DNA of 64,000 bases, taken from NCBI RefSeq assembly GCF_010672525.1, contig NZ_JAAHGH010000002.1, forward strand, positions 204,583 to 268,582, given 5' to 3'. Every line of letters starts with the position of its first letter. Within the stretch, counting starts at the first letter, position 1. Under the pieces are notes generated by a model. The model worked only from the letters and a program-made list of their open reading frames with translations, did no database searches and was not told the DNA's origin. Of the stretch, positions 1 through 8,429 are shown piece after piece. The stretch comes from Okeania sp. SIO2B3. GTDB taxonomy: Bacteria; Cyanobacteriota; Cyanobacteriia; Cyanobacteriales; Microcoleaceae. The position numbers and the translations under genes are program-made.

Positions 1-112
1 AATAAGTATTTGATTAACTATACCCAAGTTTTTAGACTGTTCTGGGGGCGATGTTTCTGTCATTTTGAATGTTTCCTTTTGAGATGAAAAATACAATTTT
101 CCATCATACTAT

Positions 113-157
113 AGGAAGGAAGAAGGAAGAAGGAAGAGGGAAGAAGGAAGGAGGAAT
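113..157. repeat. Purine heptamer tract (ggaagaa type)
   Basis: An imperfect run of the purine heptamer ggaagaa and variants. Similar tracts recur across the window, for example about 12961-13010, 47735-47782 and 54333-54411, usually just after stop codons or just before starts. Short heptanucleotide tandem repeats (STRR) are known from heterocystous and filamentous cyanobacteria. No coding or regulatory role can be read here. Confidence 0.7.
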
Positions 158-333
158 AATATCATGTCCGGTTGAACAGTGATAAATAAATAACTACGGA
201 GGAGTCAGGAGTCAACCCACCCCTAACCCCTCCCAACCCACCCCTAACCCCTCCCAGGAGGGGAGGGGAAGTCAGGAGGAAAGAGGGAAGAGGGAAGAAA
301 GAAGAACAACTGGAGAAGAAGGATAAAGTTTTC

Positions 334-565
334 AGGACTTACGCATAACCACTATATCTAGTAGGGGCGTTACGAAGCAAACGGCCGTTCGCCCCTACAC
401 CTGGTATATGATTTGCTATTTTGCGTAATATCATGTTCGGATGCTCACTTACAATAAAGTCATTGCGACTGGAACGGAGTAGAAGGAAGCAATCTCAAGG
501 GTTTGAGATACCTCTTTCATCTATATCCTAATCATAACTATTCAACCGAACATGATATAAGTCCT
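334..565. mobile_element. Family E inverted-repeat element interrupted by a family D element
   Basis: The left end AGGACTTACGCA (334) and the right end AAGTCCT (559-565) are the termini of a short inverted-repeat element also seen at 6679-6767 and 39086-39174, where it is 89 bp long. Here its right end is split after GCGTA by the element at 428-557. The core holds a perfect 28-bp palindrome built on GTAGGGGCGAACGG. Between 334 and 427 it has no coding content. Calling it a non-autonomous transposable element (MITE) is inference from the inverted termini and the interspersed copies. Confidence 0.65.
428..557. mobile_element. Family D MITE-like element with ATATCATGTTCGG termini
   Basis: The termini ATATCATGTTCGG and CCGAACATGATA are inverted repeats. 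The flanks read GCG-TA and TA-AGTCCT, so the element looks inserted at a TA dinucleotide with TA duplicated, the habit of IS630/Tc1-mariner relatives. Single ends of the same family (ATATCATGTCCGG) occur near 161, 5041, 8187 and 35821. Part of the interior (GCGACTGGAACGGAGT and neighbours) recurs in reverse near 28310-28345. No transposase is in the window. Confidence 0.6.
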
Positions 566-790
566 GTAGGAAAAAAAAATCCTCCCAACCCTTGACATTT
601 ATGTAGCATAAAATATAGAGCAGTGGATATTTACAGCGGTTTTCATTTGGGTAGACCACAGTAGGGGCGAACGGCCGTTCGCCCCTACACCTGTATATGA
701 TTTGCTATTTTGCGTAAGTCCTGTAGGAAAAAAAAATCCTCCCAACCCTTGACATTTATGTAACACAAAAATATAAAACAGTGAATATTT
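560..790. repeat. Direct duplication of a family E end plus flanking sequence
   Basis: About 70 bp starting at GTCCTGTAGGAAAAAAAAA (561) is repeated almost exactly from 719, separated by another copy of the GTAGGGGCGAACGG palindrome (662-689). The rest of 1-958 holds only low-complexity purine tracts, a GGGAGGGG-type palindromic cassette near 215-270 and a partial family A end near 790. I see no gene in 1-958. Confidence 0.55.
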
Positions 791-958
791 AGGGTTTGCT
801 GAATAAAGTCTTTTTGCCAACTCCCCACTCTCAACTCCCCATTCCCTATTTAGGCAAGATGTAGCGATCGCATGATTCAATACAATAGACCGCTATTGTC
901 AAATTGTTCCTCGGCAAAGACAAGGAAGAACAATTTTACTCACCCTTCCTCAAAAAAA

Positions 959-2905
959 TTACTCTTGTTGTTGACTTACTGCTTCTGAATGAGCAACTGC
1001 TGCTGCAAATTCTGGATTTTGTTGTAGGTCTTCTGGAACTCCTATTGCTTCATGTAAACCGATAGTATTTGACCACTTGGTTTGATTATCCCATTGGATA
1101 TTACTGAGGTCGGCATGAATGAGCTTGGCCAAAATGAGGTCGGCATGAATGAGCTTGGCCAAAATGAGGTCGGCATGAATGAGCTTGGCCAAAATGAGGT
1201 CGGCATGAATGAGCTTGGCCAAAATGAGGTTGGCAAAACTGAGGTCGGCACCACTGAGGTTGGCACCACTGAGGTCGGCACCACTGAGGTTGGCATCACT
1301 GAGCTTGGCATCACTGAGGTTGGCACCACTGAGGTCGGCACCACTGAGGTCGGCACCACTGAATTCTGCAGCACTGAGGTTGGCACCACTGAGGTTGGCA
1401 CCACTGAGGTCGGCACCACTGAAGTTGGCACCACTGAGGTCGGCACCACTGAGGTCGGCACCATTGAGAAAACTACCTACTATTTTCACAAAAGCAAAAT
1501 TCCCAAGACATTGACTATAACCAATCATCCTCAATAGTCTTGTTCTATCAAAATCTTCACTACCAGGTTGACCGCAAGGATAAAAATGCAACTGCTCTCG
1601 CAATTCCTCCTGAGACTGCCCATAACGATGCAGCTCAAACAACAAAATCATCACATTCAACCCCGTATAAATATCCACCTGACGTTGCCCAGACTCAATT
1701 CCCCACTTCCACAACTGCCTCACCTTCTGAGATAAAGCATCCTCCATCTTCTCAATAAATTTCCCTTCACACCAGTCTAGATAAAACCCATGCAACCGCT
1801 TAAACAACACCTCCAACTTAACCTCACTTTTCACCAACAACGCCATCAAATATTCCACAACCTCCACAGTCAAACGGCCATAACCAAAGAGGTCGTAAAC
1901 CTGCCGTTCCAACTCCTTATCAGACACAAAATAATTAACCTGGCCTCGTCTTTCAGTTTTCTCCGTCAAATCTTCCAGACCTTCTACCATCCGTTTTGCA
2001 CAGAGAAACTCACCAAAACTCTTGTGAAAAAACTCCACTGAATTATTGGTTGCTGTTTCCGACTTCTTCAAATAAAAAGCAGCCAAAGCATTTTTCAACC
2101 CATCCTCTCGCTTATTTTGCCGAGCATTCTCAATTAAATCCTTCAACTCCTGACATCCCTGCTCCAGAAGTCGGTCTTCAATCATTTTTATAGCAGCATA
2201 TTCGCCACCAGACTGCACCACACACAACCCTGCTTCTGCCAACAAAATTTCTAAATCTCTTGGCTCTAACTTTATAATTTCCGGATTAAGATTTCTGCCC
2301 TCTTCAAATCGCTGCTTCTCTAGTACCCACTCCAACGCTTGCTCATAAATCAGAATTTCGGCTCCACCAACATTAGCATCAGCAAACATCTCTGTCTGTA
2401 ACTTCCCATCCCGATGCATTGCAGCTAGCAAATACAACAAAAGTGGCTCCCGTGCCAACACCTTAACCTGCTTTGGACATTGCTCGCTGTGCAAAAACTC
2501 CCGAAACTTTTCTGCCTCCACTTCCCCAACAATAGTCTGCCACTTCTCAAACCACCGTTGCTGAATATCATCATCCATTGGCAAAATACTCACCCGCTGT
2601 AAATTTTGTGGCATCAACCTTTCAATACCATAAAGTGCCAAAGGTCTACCCGTAATTAAAACTCGATGACCGCGCTCAGAATTGTCTCCTGCCTGTTTCT
2701 GAAACTGCGCCACCTGCTCTAGAAAAGGTTTCAACTCATTAGTCGCGCCACGCTCCAACAACAATTCATCAAACCCATCCAGCAAAAACAGAAACCGAGT
2801 GTTGCGGTCTGTCAACCAACCACTATCGCTAGTAACAAAATCTCTACCCACTGCATTAGCTAAAGTCTCATCAATATTTGCTGCAAAATTTCTGACATCC
2901 CGCAA
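959..2905 (-). CDS. NACHT NTPase, C-terminal part with pentapeptide repeats (downstream half of a frameshifted gene)
   Basis: This open frame holds the part of a NACHT-family STAND ATPase after the P-loop. A Walker B-like motif FLFLLDGFDEL lies near residue 40, followed by a helical region and then about 130 residues of pentapeptide repeats (A-D/N-L-S/F-X) with the register ADLSG/ANLSG and four identical ILAKLIHADL blocks. NACHT proteins couple NTP-driven oligomerisation to an effector, and several bacterial NACHT proteins act against phage; no effector is proven here. Its first methionine lies inside the NACHT fold, so it is not a natural start. The missing 5' half is the neighbouring frame ending at 2911, and the two join perfectly if one TA dinucleotide is removed near 2925-2935. 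As written the protein is broken, or needs slippage to be made. Confidence 0.85.
   Translation of the reverse strand: MRDVRNFAANIDETLANAVGRDFVTSDSGWLTDRNTRFLFLLDGFDELLLERGATNELKPFLEQVAQFQKQAGDNSERGHRVLITGRPLALYGIERLMPQNLQRVSILPMDDDIQQRWFEKWQTIVGEVEAEKFREFLHSEQCPKQVKVLAREPLLLYLLAAMHRDGKLQTEMFADANVGGAEILIYEQALEWVLEKQRFEEGRNLNPEIIKLEPRDLEILLAEAGLCVVQSGGEYAAIKMIEDRLLEQGCQELKDLIENARQNKREDGLKNALAAFYLKKSETATNNSVEFFHKSFGEFLCAKRMVEGLEDLTEKTERRGQVNYFVSDKELERQVYDLFGYGRLTVEVVEYLMALLVKSEVKLEVLFKRLHGFYLDWCEGKFIEKMEDALSQKVRQLWKWGIESGQRQVDIYTGLNVMILLFELHRYGQSQEELREQLHFYPCGQPGSEDFDRTRLLRMIGYSQCLGNFAFVKIVGSFLNGADLSGADLSGANFSGADLSGANLSGANLSAAEFSGADLSGADLSGANLSDAKLSDANLSGADLSGANLSGADLSFANLILAKLIHADLILAKLIHADLILAKLIHADLILAKLIHADLSNIQWDNQTKWSNTIGLHEAIGVPEDLQQNPEFAAAVAHSEAVSQQQE
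1111..1230. repeat. Four perfect 30-bp tandem repeats inside the pentapeptide region
   Basis: Four identical 30-bp units start at 1111, 1141, 1171 and 1201. Read on the minus strand each encodes the ten residues of two pentapeptides (LIHADLILAK register). Nucleotide identity, not only amino-acid identity, points to recent in-frame expansion by slippage or unequal exchange. The flanking pentapeptides to about 1470 are more diverged. Confidence 0.9.
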
Positions 2906-2910
2906 CCGAA

Positions 2911-3945
2911 TTAAAATCGGCGTATATAATATATAGGATGTAATTCCCGACGCACAAAGTCAGCAAACATCCGGCAAAATACACTTTTTCCTCTTCCGGG
3001 CCCTGCCTGAATAAATAACACCTGTTTATTTTTCTTTTCATCCAGCAAAATTGCTTTTGCCCACTCCTCAATATTCTGGGGTGTTGCTGTTTCTTTAACT
3101 TTCCCATCGGAGTCAACAGGTTTAACTTTTAGTGGTACATAAATATCCTGAAAAGAGAAATTTTCATCAAATACTTTTTCCTTTGGTTTTTCAGCGATCG
3201 CCTCCTCCAAATACTTATCAATACTGCTATAAACTTCCAAATCTTGTTGCCAACCTCCCCCATATATTCCGGCTAACTTTTTAGCATCATCTTTCACCTC
3301 CAACACTGCTTCTTTCAGATAACGGTGAGTACTGCGAGAAATTCTTTCAGTGACATTTTCTGCCATATTGTCATCTAAACCAGACTCTTTCAGACGAGCA
3401 AATAAAATATCATCAAACTTTTCTCTCAACGGTGAATCATAGAAACAAATCAAAGTATCCTTAGCTTTTCGGTCATTAAAATCAATTTCTTCATCCCATT
3501 TTTTTATCTTTTTTTGCACTGCTTCTGATGCCTCAGTTTCCAGCTTTTCTGATATTTCAGGATGGTCTATTAAAAATTCTCGTAAACTTTCTAAATAAGC
3601 CGCCTGAGCCACCAATTCTACTTCATCTTCTAAAGTTGGTTCATGCCCAGTTTTTTTAATAATATAAGTAATAATTCCAGTTGCAATAGGCAAAAAAGGT
3701 AAACCCTCCTTGACAACTTGTCCCAAAGGAGAATTTAGTGCATCCAAAAGTGAATCAATATTATTAATAAAGGGGTTTAACAGACTTAACTCTGTAGCAT
3801 TTTCTTGTATAACTTCTGCTATTTCAAAAACCGCTTTACCACCCTCAACCCCTCCTTTAACAGTTTCCGATTCCAGTAAATTCAATTCTATTTCTGTGTT
3901 GAGAACTCGCCAAATATTCTGCAATAATTTAAATTTACTTGTCAT
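2911..3945 (-). CDS. NACHT NTPase, N-terminal part with Walker A (upstream half of a frameshifted gene)
   Basis: The likely start is the ATG at 3945 (protein MTSKFKLLQN...), preceded by GGAAG about ten bases upstream. The frame stays open to 4083, but that extension reads low-complexity repeat DNA. Residues 1-300 are a mainly helical region with a hydrophobic stretch around LPFLPIATGIITYII and no recognised effector domain. The end carries the Walker A motif GPGRGKSVF and the start of the NACHT fold, then goes out of frame at HPIYYIRRF. Deleting one TA from the short TA-rich run restores HPILYTPILIRLRDV and continues into the downstream half. Full length would be about 1000 residues: unknown N-domain, NACHT, helical linker, pentapeptides. 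Confidence 0.8.
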   Translation of the reverse strand: MTSKFKLLQNIWRVLNTEIELNLLESETVKGGVEGGKAVFEIAEVIQENATELSLLNPFINNIDSLLDALNSPLGQVVKEGLPFLPIATGIITYIIKKTGHEPTLEDEVELVAQAAYLESLREFLIDHPEISEKLETEASEAVQKKIKKWDEEIDFNDRKAKDTLICFYDSPLREKFDDILFARLKESGLDDNMAENVTERISRSTHRYLKEAVLEVKDDAKKLAGIYGGGWQQDLEVYSSIDKYLEEAIAEKPKEKVFDENFSFQDIYVPLKVKPVDSDGKVKETATPQNIEEWAKAILLDEKKNKQVLFIQAGPGRGKSVFCRMFADFVRRELHPIYYIRRF

Positions 3946-4021
3946 AGTTAATATTTCTTCCTTTAATTTTTGCCCAATATAGCGCTGTGCGCAGGCAACA
4001 GGCAACAGGCAACAGGCAACA

Positions 4022-4064
4022 GGCAACCCACCCCTCGCCCCTCCCCCTCCCAGGAGGGGAATAA
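4022..4064. repeat. Palindromic GC-rich cassette (CCCTCCC-AGGAGGGG type, family F)
   Basis: A short cassette of the form CCCACCCCTcgCCCCTCC followed by CCCAGGAGGGG. Copies, some nested in larger elements, lie near 215-270, 6473-6510, 18345-18375, 26833-26875, 29832-29865, 39370-39405, 47785-47845, 51787-51825 and 61085-61129. The core pairs with itself as a hairpin. One copy sits in an intein coding region and one in tnpB, so it is mobile or is carried along by something mobile. Its mechanism is unknown. Confidence 0.7.
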
Positions 4065-4222
4065 AAAACCGTTTGCGCAGCATCTCCGTTGGAATAGTAT
4101 AAGACTTTTAGCTATTGGACAGTTCTTGTAATTTGTAAATATGCCAGCGCACATTGCTATATATTTTTATATCTACAATTAAGTCTCTGTAAATTCCCGA
4201 TGTTAAAAGAATTGTATTCCAG

Positions 4223-4475
4223 TGTAAGCATTCAGCCGTCAGCCAGCCTCCTATGGTCGTAACTGCGTTAACAGCTATTGCTTTTAATTTAGGATAAAAG
4301 CAATATTTAATTGTCTTACTACAAAAGTTGGCTCCCTTGTCCTTTTAAAGCCAGTTGTTAATTTAAACACTGTTCTATATGAGAGAGTCTTGTTGCTGAA
4401 GTCCGCAGTTCCTCCGGAGGAGGCTAGCTGACAGCTAATAGCTGTTTGCGCAGCATGACCTAGGAAATGCTTACA
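4223..4475. mobile_element. Family B inverted-repeat element (TGTAAGCATT termini)
   Basis: About 250 bp bounded by TGTAAGCATTCAGC and AATGCTTACA. Related copies lie at 18601-18849 and 55244-55425. They share inverted ends, subterminal GTCAGC/GCTGATAGCTG stretches and, in this copy and the 55-kb copy, an internal AAAAGCAATATTTAATTG. There is no coding capacity. Its right end abuts the stop codon of the gene starting at 4476, so that gene's terminator region may be supplied or removed by the element. 4084-4222 holds nothing else I can name. Confidence 0.65.
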
Positions 4476-4913
4476 TTATTTCTGTTTTTGATAGAAACCT
4501 AAAACCTTCTCAGTATAGCTACCAATCTCACCTTGATTATATTGATTCGGATCTCCTGCCATCCACCATGCTGCTGCTCGACGTACTGCTAACGACTCAT
4601 CATTACCACTAGCAGCATATTGCTCTTTCAAAATATCTTCCATTACACATCCCAAAATTTCCCTTGCTTTTGTTGTATTTGCTTCAAACTCTTTTACAGT
4701 CATTTCCTCTCCAGTGCAAAGTCTCGACCACCTGGGAATATTATCTGGCTTAATTTGCCAGTCGCTATACAATCCATCATTTTCTGTTCCTGTTTGCGGT
4801 GCCGCTAGTCGGAGTGCTTCAACTAATGCCTGAACTTGAGTATTTGATATCTGTGCTTTTGCTGGCATTACCCAAATAGTTAGAACCGCGATTATCCCTA
4901 ATATAAATCTCAT
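4476..4913 (-). CDS. Secreted protein of unknown function
   Basis: A 145-residue protein with a clear signal peptide: MRF, a hydrophobic stretch ILGIIAVLTIWVMP, then an AKA-QIS cleavage-like site near residue 20. The mature part is about 125 residues, with two cysteines (RLCTGEE and LGCVMED) that could form a disulphide, and a Trp-rich AAAWWMAGDPNQY segment. I do not recognise a family. Start is the ATG at 4913; no strong Shine-Dalgarno sequence is seen. It stands alone, with repeat elements on both sides. Confidence 0.7.
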   Translation of the reverse strand: MRFILGIIAVLTIWVMPAKAQISNTQVQALVEALRLAAPQTGTENDGLYSDWQIKPDNIPRWSRLCTGEEMTVKEFEANTTKAREILGCVMEDILKEQYAASGNDESLAVRRAAAWWMAGDPNQYNQGEIGSYTEKVLGFYQKQK

Positions 4914-4964
4914 AGTCTCTCACCCATAACCAGAAGTAAATTTGATTTTAAATTATATATTAAC

Positions 4965-5032
4965 AGAACTTACACAGAGCCACCACCTGTAGGGGTTAAC
5001 CGCCGTTAACCCCTACAGGTGGTATAAGTCCT
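4965..5032. mobile_element. Short family E element with a GTAGGGGTTAACC palindrome
   Basis: About 68 bp from AGAACTTACACAG to ATAAGTCCT, matching the termini of the AGGACTTACGC family, around an almost perfect palindrome GTAGGGGTTAAC / GTTAACCCCTAC. It is shorter than the 89-bp copies. A single family D end (ATATCATGTCCGG) follows at 5040. Confidence 0.55.
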
Positions 5033-5224
5033 GATTAAGTTATATCATGTCCGGATAATTGATGAATATCTACAAGAAATTTAGGTTTTTTTCTTGCTCA
5101 ATAGTCTTTCCCCGTTCTTAGAAACCTACGATTATCTATATAAATCTATGATTATCTATAGATAGCCTGTTCTATTCCTGTTTCTACCTGGCAAGGTCGG
5201 CGTTATCCAGTCCACAGACTGTCA

Positions 5225-5284
5225 CGGTCGTTTGCTTCGCAACGCTAGCGCGAAACGCGTTAGCGTTGCGGAGCAAACTGACCG
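5225..5284. repeat. Long GC-rich inverted repeat (hairpin)
   Basis: The two arms, CGGTCGTTTGCTTCGCAACG... and its near reverse complement ending CAAACTGACCG, pair over about 28 bases with a tiny AAA loop. GC content is far above the surroundings. The preceding CCAGTCCACAG...CTGTCAC string recurs near 33570-33600, so this is part of a dispersed repeat. It could also act as a terminator-like structure, but there is no U-run. Confidence 0.7.
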
Positions 5285-5385
5285 CCATCGCTAAATTTAT
5301 AGTAGATAATCTATGATTATGTCAAGCTGTTAATTACCCTCTTCCCTAAAGTAGCGTTCTTAACATCTATTCCGCAACTATATCG

Positions 5386-6221
5386 CTCTATTTGGCTCTA
5401 ATTGATGTTAATTTTACTATTGTCCAATAGTTATTACTCCCCACACAAAGCGATCGCTCTATTTGGCTCTAATTGATGTTAATTTTACTATTGTCCAATA
5501 GTTATTACTCCCCACACAAAGCGATCACTCTATTTGGCTCTAATTGATGTTAATTTTACTATTGTCCAATAGTTATTACTCCCCACACAAAGCGATCGCT
5601 GTGTTTGGCTCTAATTGATGTTAATTTTACTATTGTCCAATAGTTATTACTCCCCACACAAAGCGATCGCTCTATTTGGCTCTAATTGATGTTAATTTTA
5701 CTATTGTCCAATAGTTATTACTCTGCACTGGCAAGCGATCGCTCTATGAAAGGGATGGCTTGATGTTAATTTTACTATTGTCCAATAGTTATTACTCCCC
5801 ACACAAAGCGATCGCTATGTTGGGCGACTATTGATGTTATATTTACTATTGTCCAATAGTTATTACTCCCCACACAAAGCGATCGTTATGTTGGGCGACT
5901 ATTGATGTTATATTTACTATTGTCCAATAGTTATTACTCCCCACACAAAGCGATCGCTATGTTGGGCGACTATTGATGTTATATTTACTATTGTCCAATA
6001 GTTATTACTCCCCACACAAAGCGATCGCTATGTTGGGCGACTATTGATGTTATATTTACTATTGTCCAATAGTTATTACTCCCCACACAAAGCGATCGCT
6101 ATGTTGGGCGACTATTGATGTTATATTTACTATTGTCCAATAGTTATTACTCCCCACACAAAGCGATCGCTCTATTTGGCTCTAATTGATGTTCTATTTA
6201 CTATTGTCCAATAGTTATTGC
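5386..6221. repeat. 71-bp intergenic tandem array, 12 copies, each with an ACTATTG-TC-CAATAGT palindrome
   Basis: The palindrome ACTATTGTCCAATAGT begins at 5416, 5487, 5558, 5629, 5700, 5774, 5845, 5916, 5987, 6058, 6129 and 6200. The spacing is 71 bp every time except one 74-bp step. Most units also carry TACTCCCCACACAAA and a HIP1 site GCGATCGC. Two unit types exist: one reading CTATTTGGCTCTAATTG (copies 1-5 and the last) and one reading TATGTTGGGCGACTATTG (copies 7-11), with a divergent unit between them. The period is not a multiple of three and stops occur in all frames, so it is not coding. Whole-unit conservation excludes a CRISPR array. The palindrome also occurs alone at 6569 and 6715. 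Confidence 0.93.
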
Positions 6222-6295
6222 TCTACCGATAAAACCTCAAAGCTTTTACAGGTAAAAGTTTCAGTTTTTTTTACCTCAAACATTGAAGTTATATT

Positions 6296-6564
6296 TAGGG
6301 CTTGCTGATTAAATCTAAAAGCATTGATATATTAAAGACAAGCGCCTTTTTAGGGTCGAATTGCAGTACCTGGTTTTCAGCTCTTCACGCTCAGAAAGTC
6401 AGTATTTTAGGCAAGAGTTGGGCAGAACAATCTTGGGGCAAAACTTAGCTCCTACCTCTTCGCTCATTCCCATTTCTCCCCTCCTGGGAGGGGTAAGGGG
6501 TGGGTTGTCTCCAGTATAGCTGTCTCCTACAAAGAGCAAAAAGACTTTCCATCAGCAAACCCTA
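6296..6564. mobile_element. Family A MITE-like element (TAGGGTTTGCTGA termini)
   Basis: About 270 bp from TAGGGCTTGCTGATTAAAT to ATCAGCAAACCCTA, inverted ends flanked by TA. Related copies lie at 18307-18592, 26651-26933, 29769-30044 and 51739-52024, with partial ends near 790 and 62236-62292. All share ATGCTTTTAGATTTAATCAGC-type subterminal sequence, a TTTTCAGCTCTTCACGCTC-like middle and, in most, a GC-rich GGGAGGGG cassette. There is no ORF. TA-flanked short inverted-repeat elements are typically mobilised by IS630-type transposases; none is in this window. Confidence 0.75.
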
Positions 6565-6678
6565 TTTATCTATTGTCCAATAGTTACAGAAGTTTCCGCG
6601 CATTATGAAGTAGATATGCACAAGCAAGTGCGGCAGCTATATACTTTCATGCAACAAAGCCATTATTAATTATTAATT

Positions 6679-6767
6679 AGGACTTACGCAGATACGCTAT
6701 ATATAGTACTCATAACTATTGTCCAATAGTTACTGGACTCTATACACAGTGTCTTTGCGTAAGTCCT
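6679..6767. mobile_element. Family E element, 89 bp, containing the array palindrome
   Basis: AGGACTTACGCAG at the left and TTTGCGTAAGTCCT at the right form perfect-ended inverted repeats around 89 bp, exactly the length of the copy inside the nrdJ intein. Its centre holds AACTATTGTCCAATAGTT, the same palindrome that punctuates the 71-bp array upstream, so the array motif may have spread with this element or the reverse. The rest of 6565-6920 is AT-rich and ends in a CCCCTACTCC pyrimidine tract. Confidence 0.7.
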
Positions 6768-6920
6768 GTTAATTATTCGGTAATTATTATAATTTATAAC
6801 GCGAGCAAGATGCTCGCATTAATTGTCAAACACCAACCAGGTGGTTGCTATATGTTTACTACTCCCCCGCTCCCCTACTCCCCTACTCCCCCACTCCCCT
6901 ACTTTCTCCTCAGTTCGCAG

Positions 6921-8099
6921 TTACCCAAAAGCTTTAATTTCTGCAACTAATTTATCAATTTCTGCTTCTTGAGTAAAATAATGAACACAAGCTCTTACAC
7001 AATCTGGATCGAGAATAGTTCGTACCATAATTTCCTGTTTTTCTAGATATTCAACTAACTGCTGATGAGACTTACCATTAGTTAACTGAAAAGAAACTAA
7101 TCCTGCTTCTGGTGGTGCAGTTCGCAAACAATTAATCTCAGGAATTTTCTTTAAATTTTCCCATAAATATGCACTTAATTCTTTTATTTTTTCATACCTT
7201 TCTTCAGCAGTTCCCCACTGATTATGTAGAGCGATCGCCTCATTTAAAGCCGGAGATAAAGGATAAGCAGAAGTCGCAATTTCGTAACGTTTACCATTAG
7301 GTTGCCAAGCAATTGGTTTACCACTTTTATCTTTAATAATACTCCGCCATCCAATAAAAGTAGGGTTTAAATTTTCCCTAGCTTCAGCACTGACATAAAG
7401 TCCCCCCAAACCACCAGGACCACACCACCATTTATGACCAGTAAAAGCATAAAAATCAACTTCTGTTTCGGCTAATTTTAAAGGTAAAACCCCTACAGAT
7501 TGAGCAGCATCAACTAATACTTTAACTGGAGAAGGAGAGAAGGTGTGACACATTTTAACAATTTCAGTTAATGGCAAAACCTGACCTGTATTCCACAATA
7601 TATGGCTAATTACTAATAATTTAGTATTTGAGCGTAAATTATTAGCAATAACTTCTACCGGGTCTCCTTCATTTAAAGTAGCCATAATCGGGCAAGTAGA
7701 AACCTCTATATTAAAACGTCTTTGAATCTCCTCAATTGTAGCAATAACTCCTGGATGTTCGCAGTCAGAAAGTAATATATGGTCTCCTGCTTGCCAATCA
7801 ATACCCCAAAGTGGAATATTACAACCGACAGTAACATCTTCTGTCAAAGTAATAGTATCTGGAGAAACTCCTAACTCAGCAGCGATCGCTCTCCGGACTG
7901 AGGCTACTTGTTTTTCTACCCAAATTCCAGCTTTTCCTGAAAAAGGTCCGATATTTTGTAATTCTTGATAAGACTGATAAATCGCCTGTAAAGATACTTC
8001 AGGCATCGGTCCTTGCCCACCATAATTAAAATAAATTTTATTAGCTAAAGCCGGAAATTTTTGTTGATAATTTGATAATTGAGAAGGATGATGATTCAT
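6921..8099 (-). CDS. Class V aminotransferase-fold PLP enzyme, cyst(e)ine lyase/desulfurase-like
   Basis: A 392-residue fold-type I PLP enzyme of the class V aminotransferase family. Visible features are an N-terminal KIYFNYGGQGPMP substrate loop, LSDCEHPGV (conserved EH), VLVDAAQSVG (the Asp that contacts the pyridine nitrogen) and TGHKWWCGPGGLG, whose lysine should be the Schiff-base residue. The FNYGGQGPMP start and HKWWCGPGG resemble the cyanobacterial cystine C-S lyase (C-DES) and isopenicillin-N-epimerase-like branch more than IscS or SufS; no mobile-loop catalytic cysteine is evident. It probably acts on cyst(e)ine or a related amino acid in the cytoplasm, but the substrate is inferred. 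Single gene; start ATG at 8099. Confidence 0.8.
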   Translation of the reverse strand: MNHHPSQLSNYQQKFPALANKIYFNYGGQGPMPEVSLQAIYQSYQELQNIGPFSGKAGIWVEKQVASVRRAIAAELGVSPDTITLTEDVTVGCNIPLWGIDWQAGDHILLSDCEHPGVIATIEEIQRRFNIEVSTCPIMATLNEGDPVEVIANNLRSNTKLLVISHILWNTGQVLPLTEIVKMCHTFSPSPVKVLVDAAQSVGVLPLKLAETEVDFYAFTGHKWWCGPGGLGGLYVSAEARENLNPTFIGWRSIIKDKSGKPIAWQPNGKRYEIATSAYPLSPALNEAIALHNQWGTAEERYEKIKELSAYLWENLKKIPEINCLRTAPPEAGLVSFQLTNGKSHQQLVEYLEKQEIMVRTILDPDCVRACVHYFTQEAEIDKLVAEIKAFG

Positions 8100-8429
8100 A
8101 ACAATATTGCAGATTATCTAATAATTTAGTGCTTAGGAATTATACCATAAATTTTTATTTAAACGGCGTTGGTGAAAAGAGGTATGATATCATGTCCGGA
8201 TAAGAGCGCGAACAAAAAACTTTCTCTTCTACTACTCTTTTCTTTCTTCTGATTTATTCCCTCCTGAGTTCTGAGTTCTGAGTTCTGACTCCTAAAGTAT
8301 TAAGATTAATATCATACACAAGCTTCAGCAACACCATTTAAACTTGTGCAGGATGGCAGAAATAACTAGCCAGTTACAAAATCCTAAAAGCCTTACCAAT
8401 CAATACTTTTGACTTTGAACTTTTGACTT
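8100..8429. other. Intergenic, no gene seen
   Basis: AT-rich DNA with one family D end (ATATCATGTCCGG) at 8188 and a short run of the septamer GAGTTCT. No promoter could be identified with confidence, although the divergent-free position means it serves only the minus-strand gene ending at 8430 as a 3' region and the gene starting at 8099 as a 5' region. Confidence 0.6.

Noticed and set aside
1042-1537. Open frames of repeated VVPTS or EVGTT-type residues across the pentapeptide DNA, on both strands
   Set aside because: They are out-of-frame readings of the tandem pentapeptide DNA. The pentapeptide frame is the one that makes family sense.
5386-6221. The regular array as a CRISPR locus
   Set aside because: The whole 71-bp unit is conserved, not just a repeat with unique spacers, and there are no cas genes.
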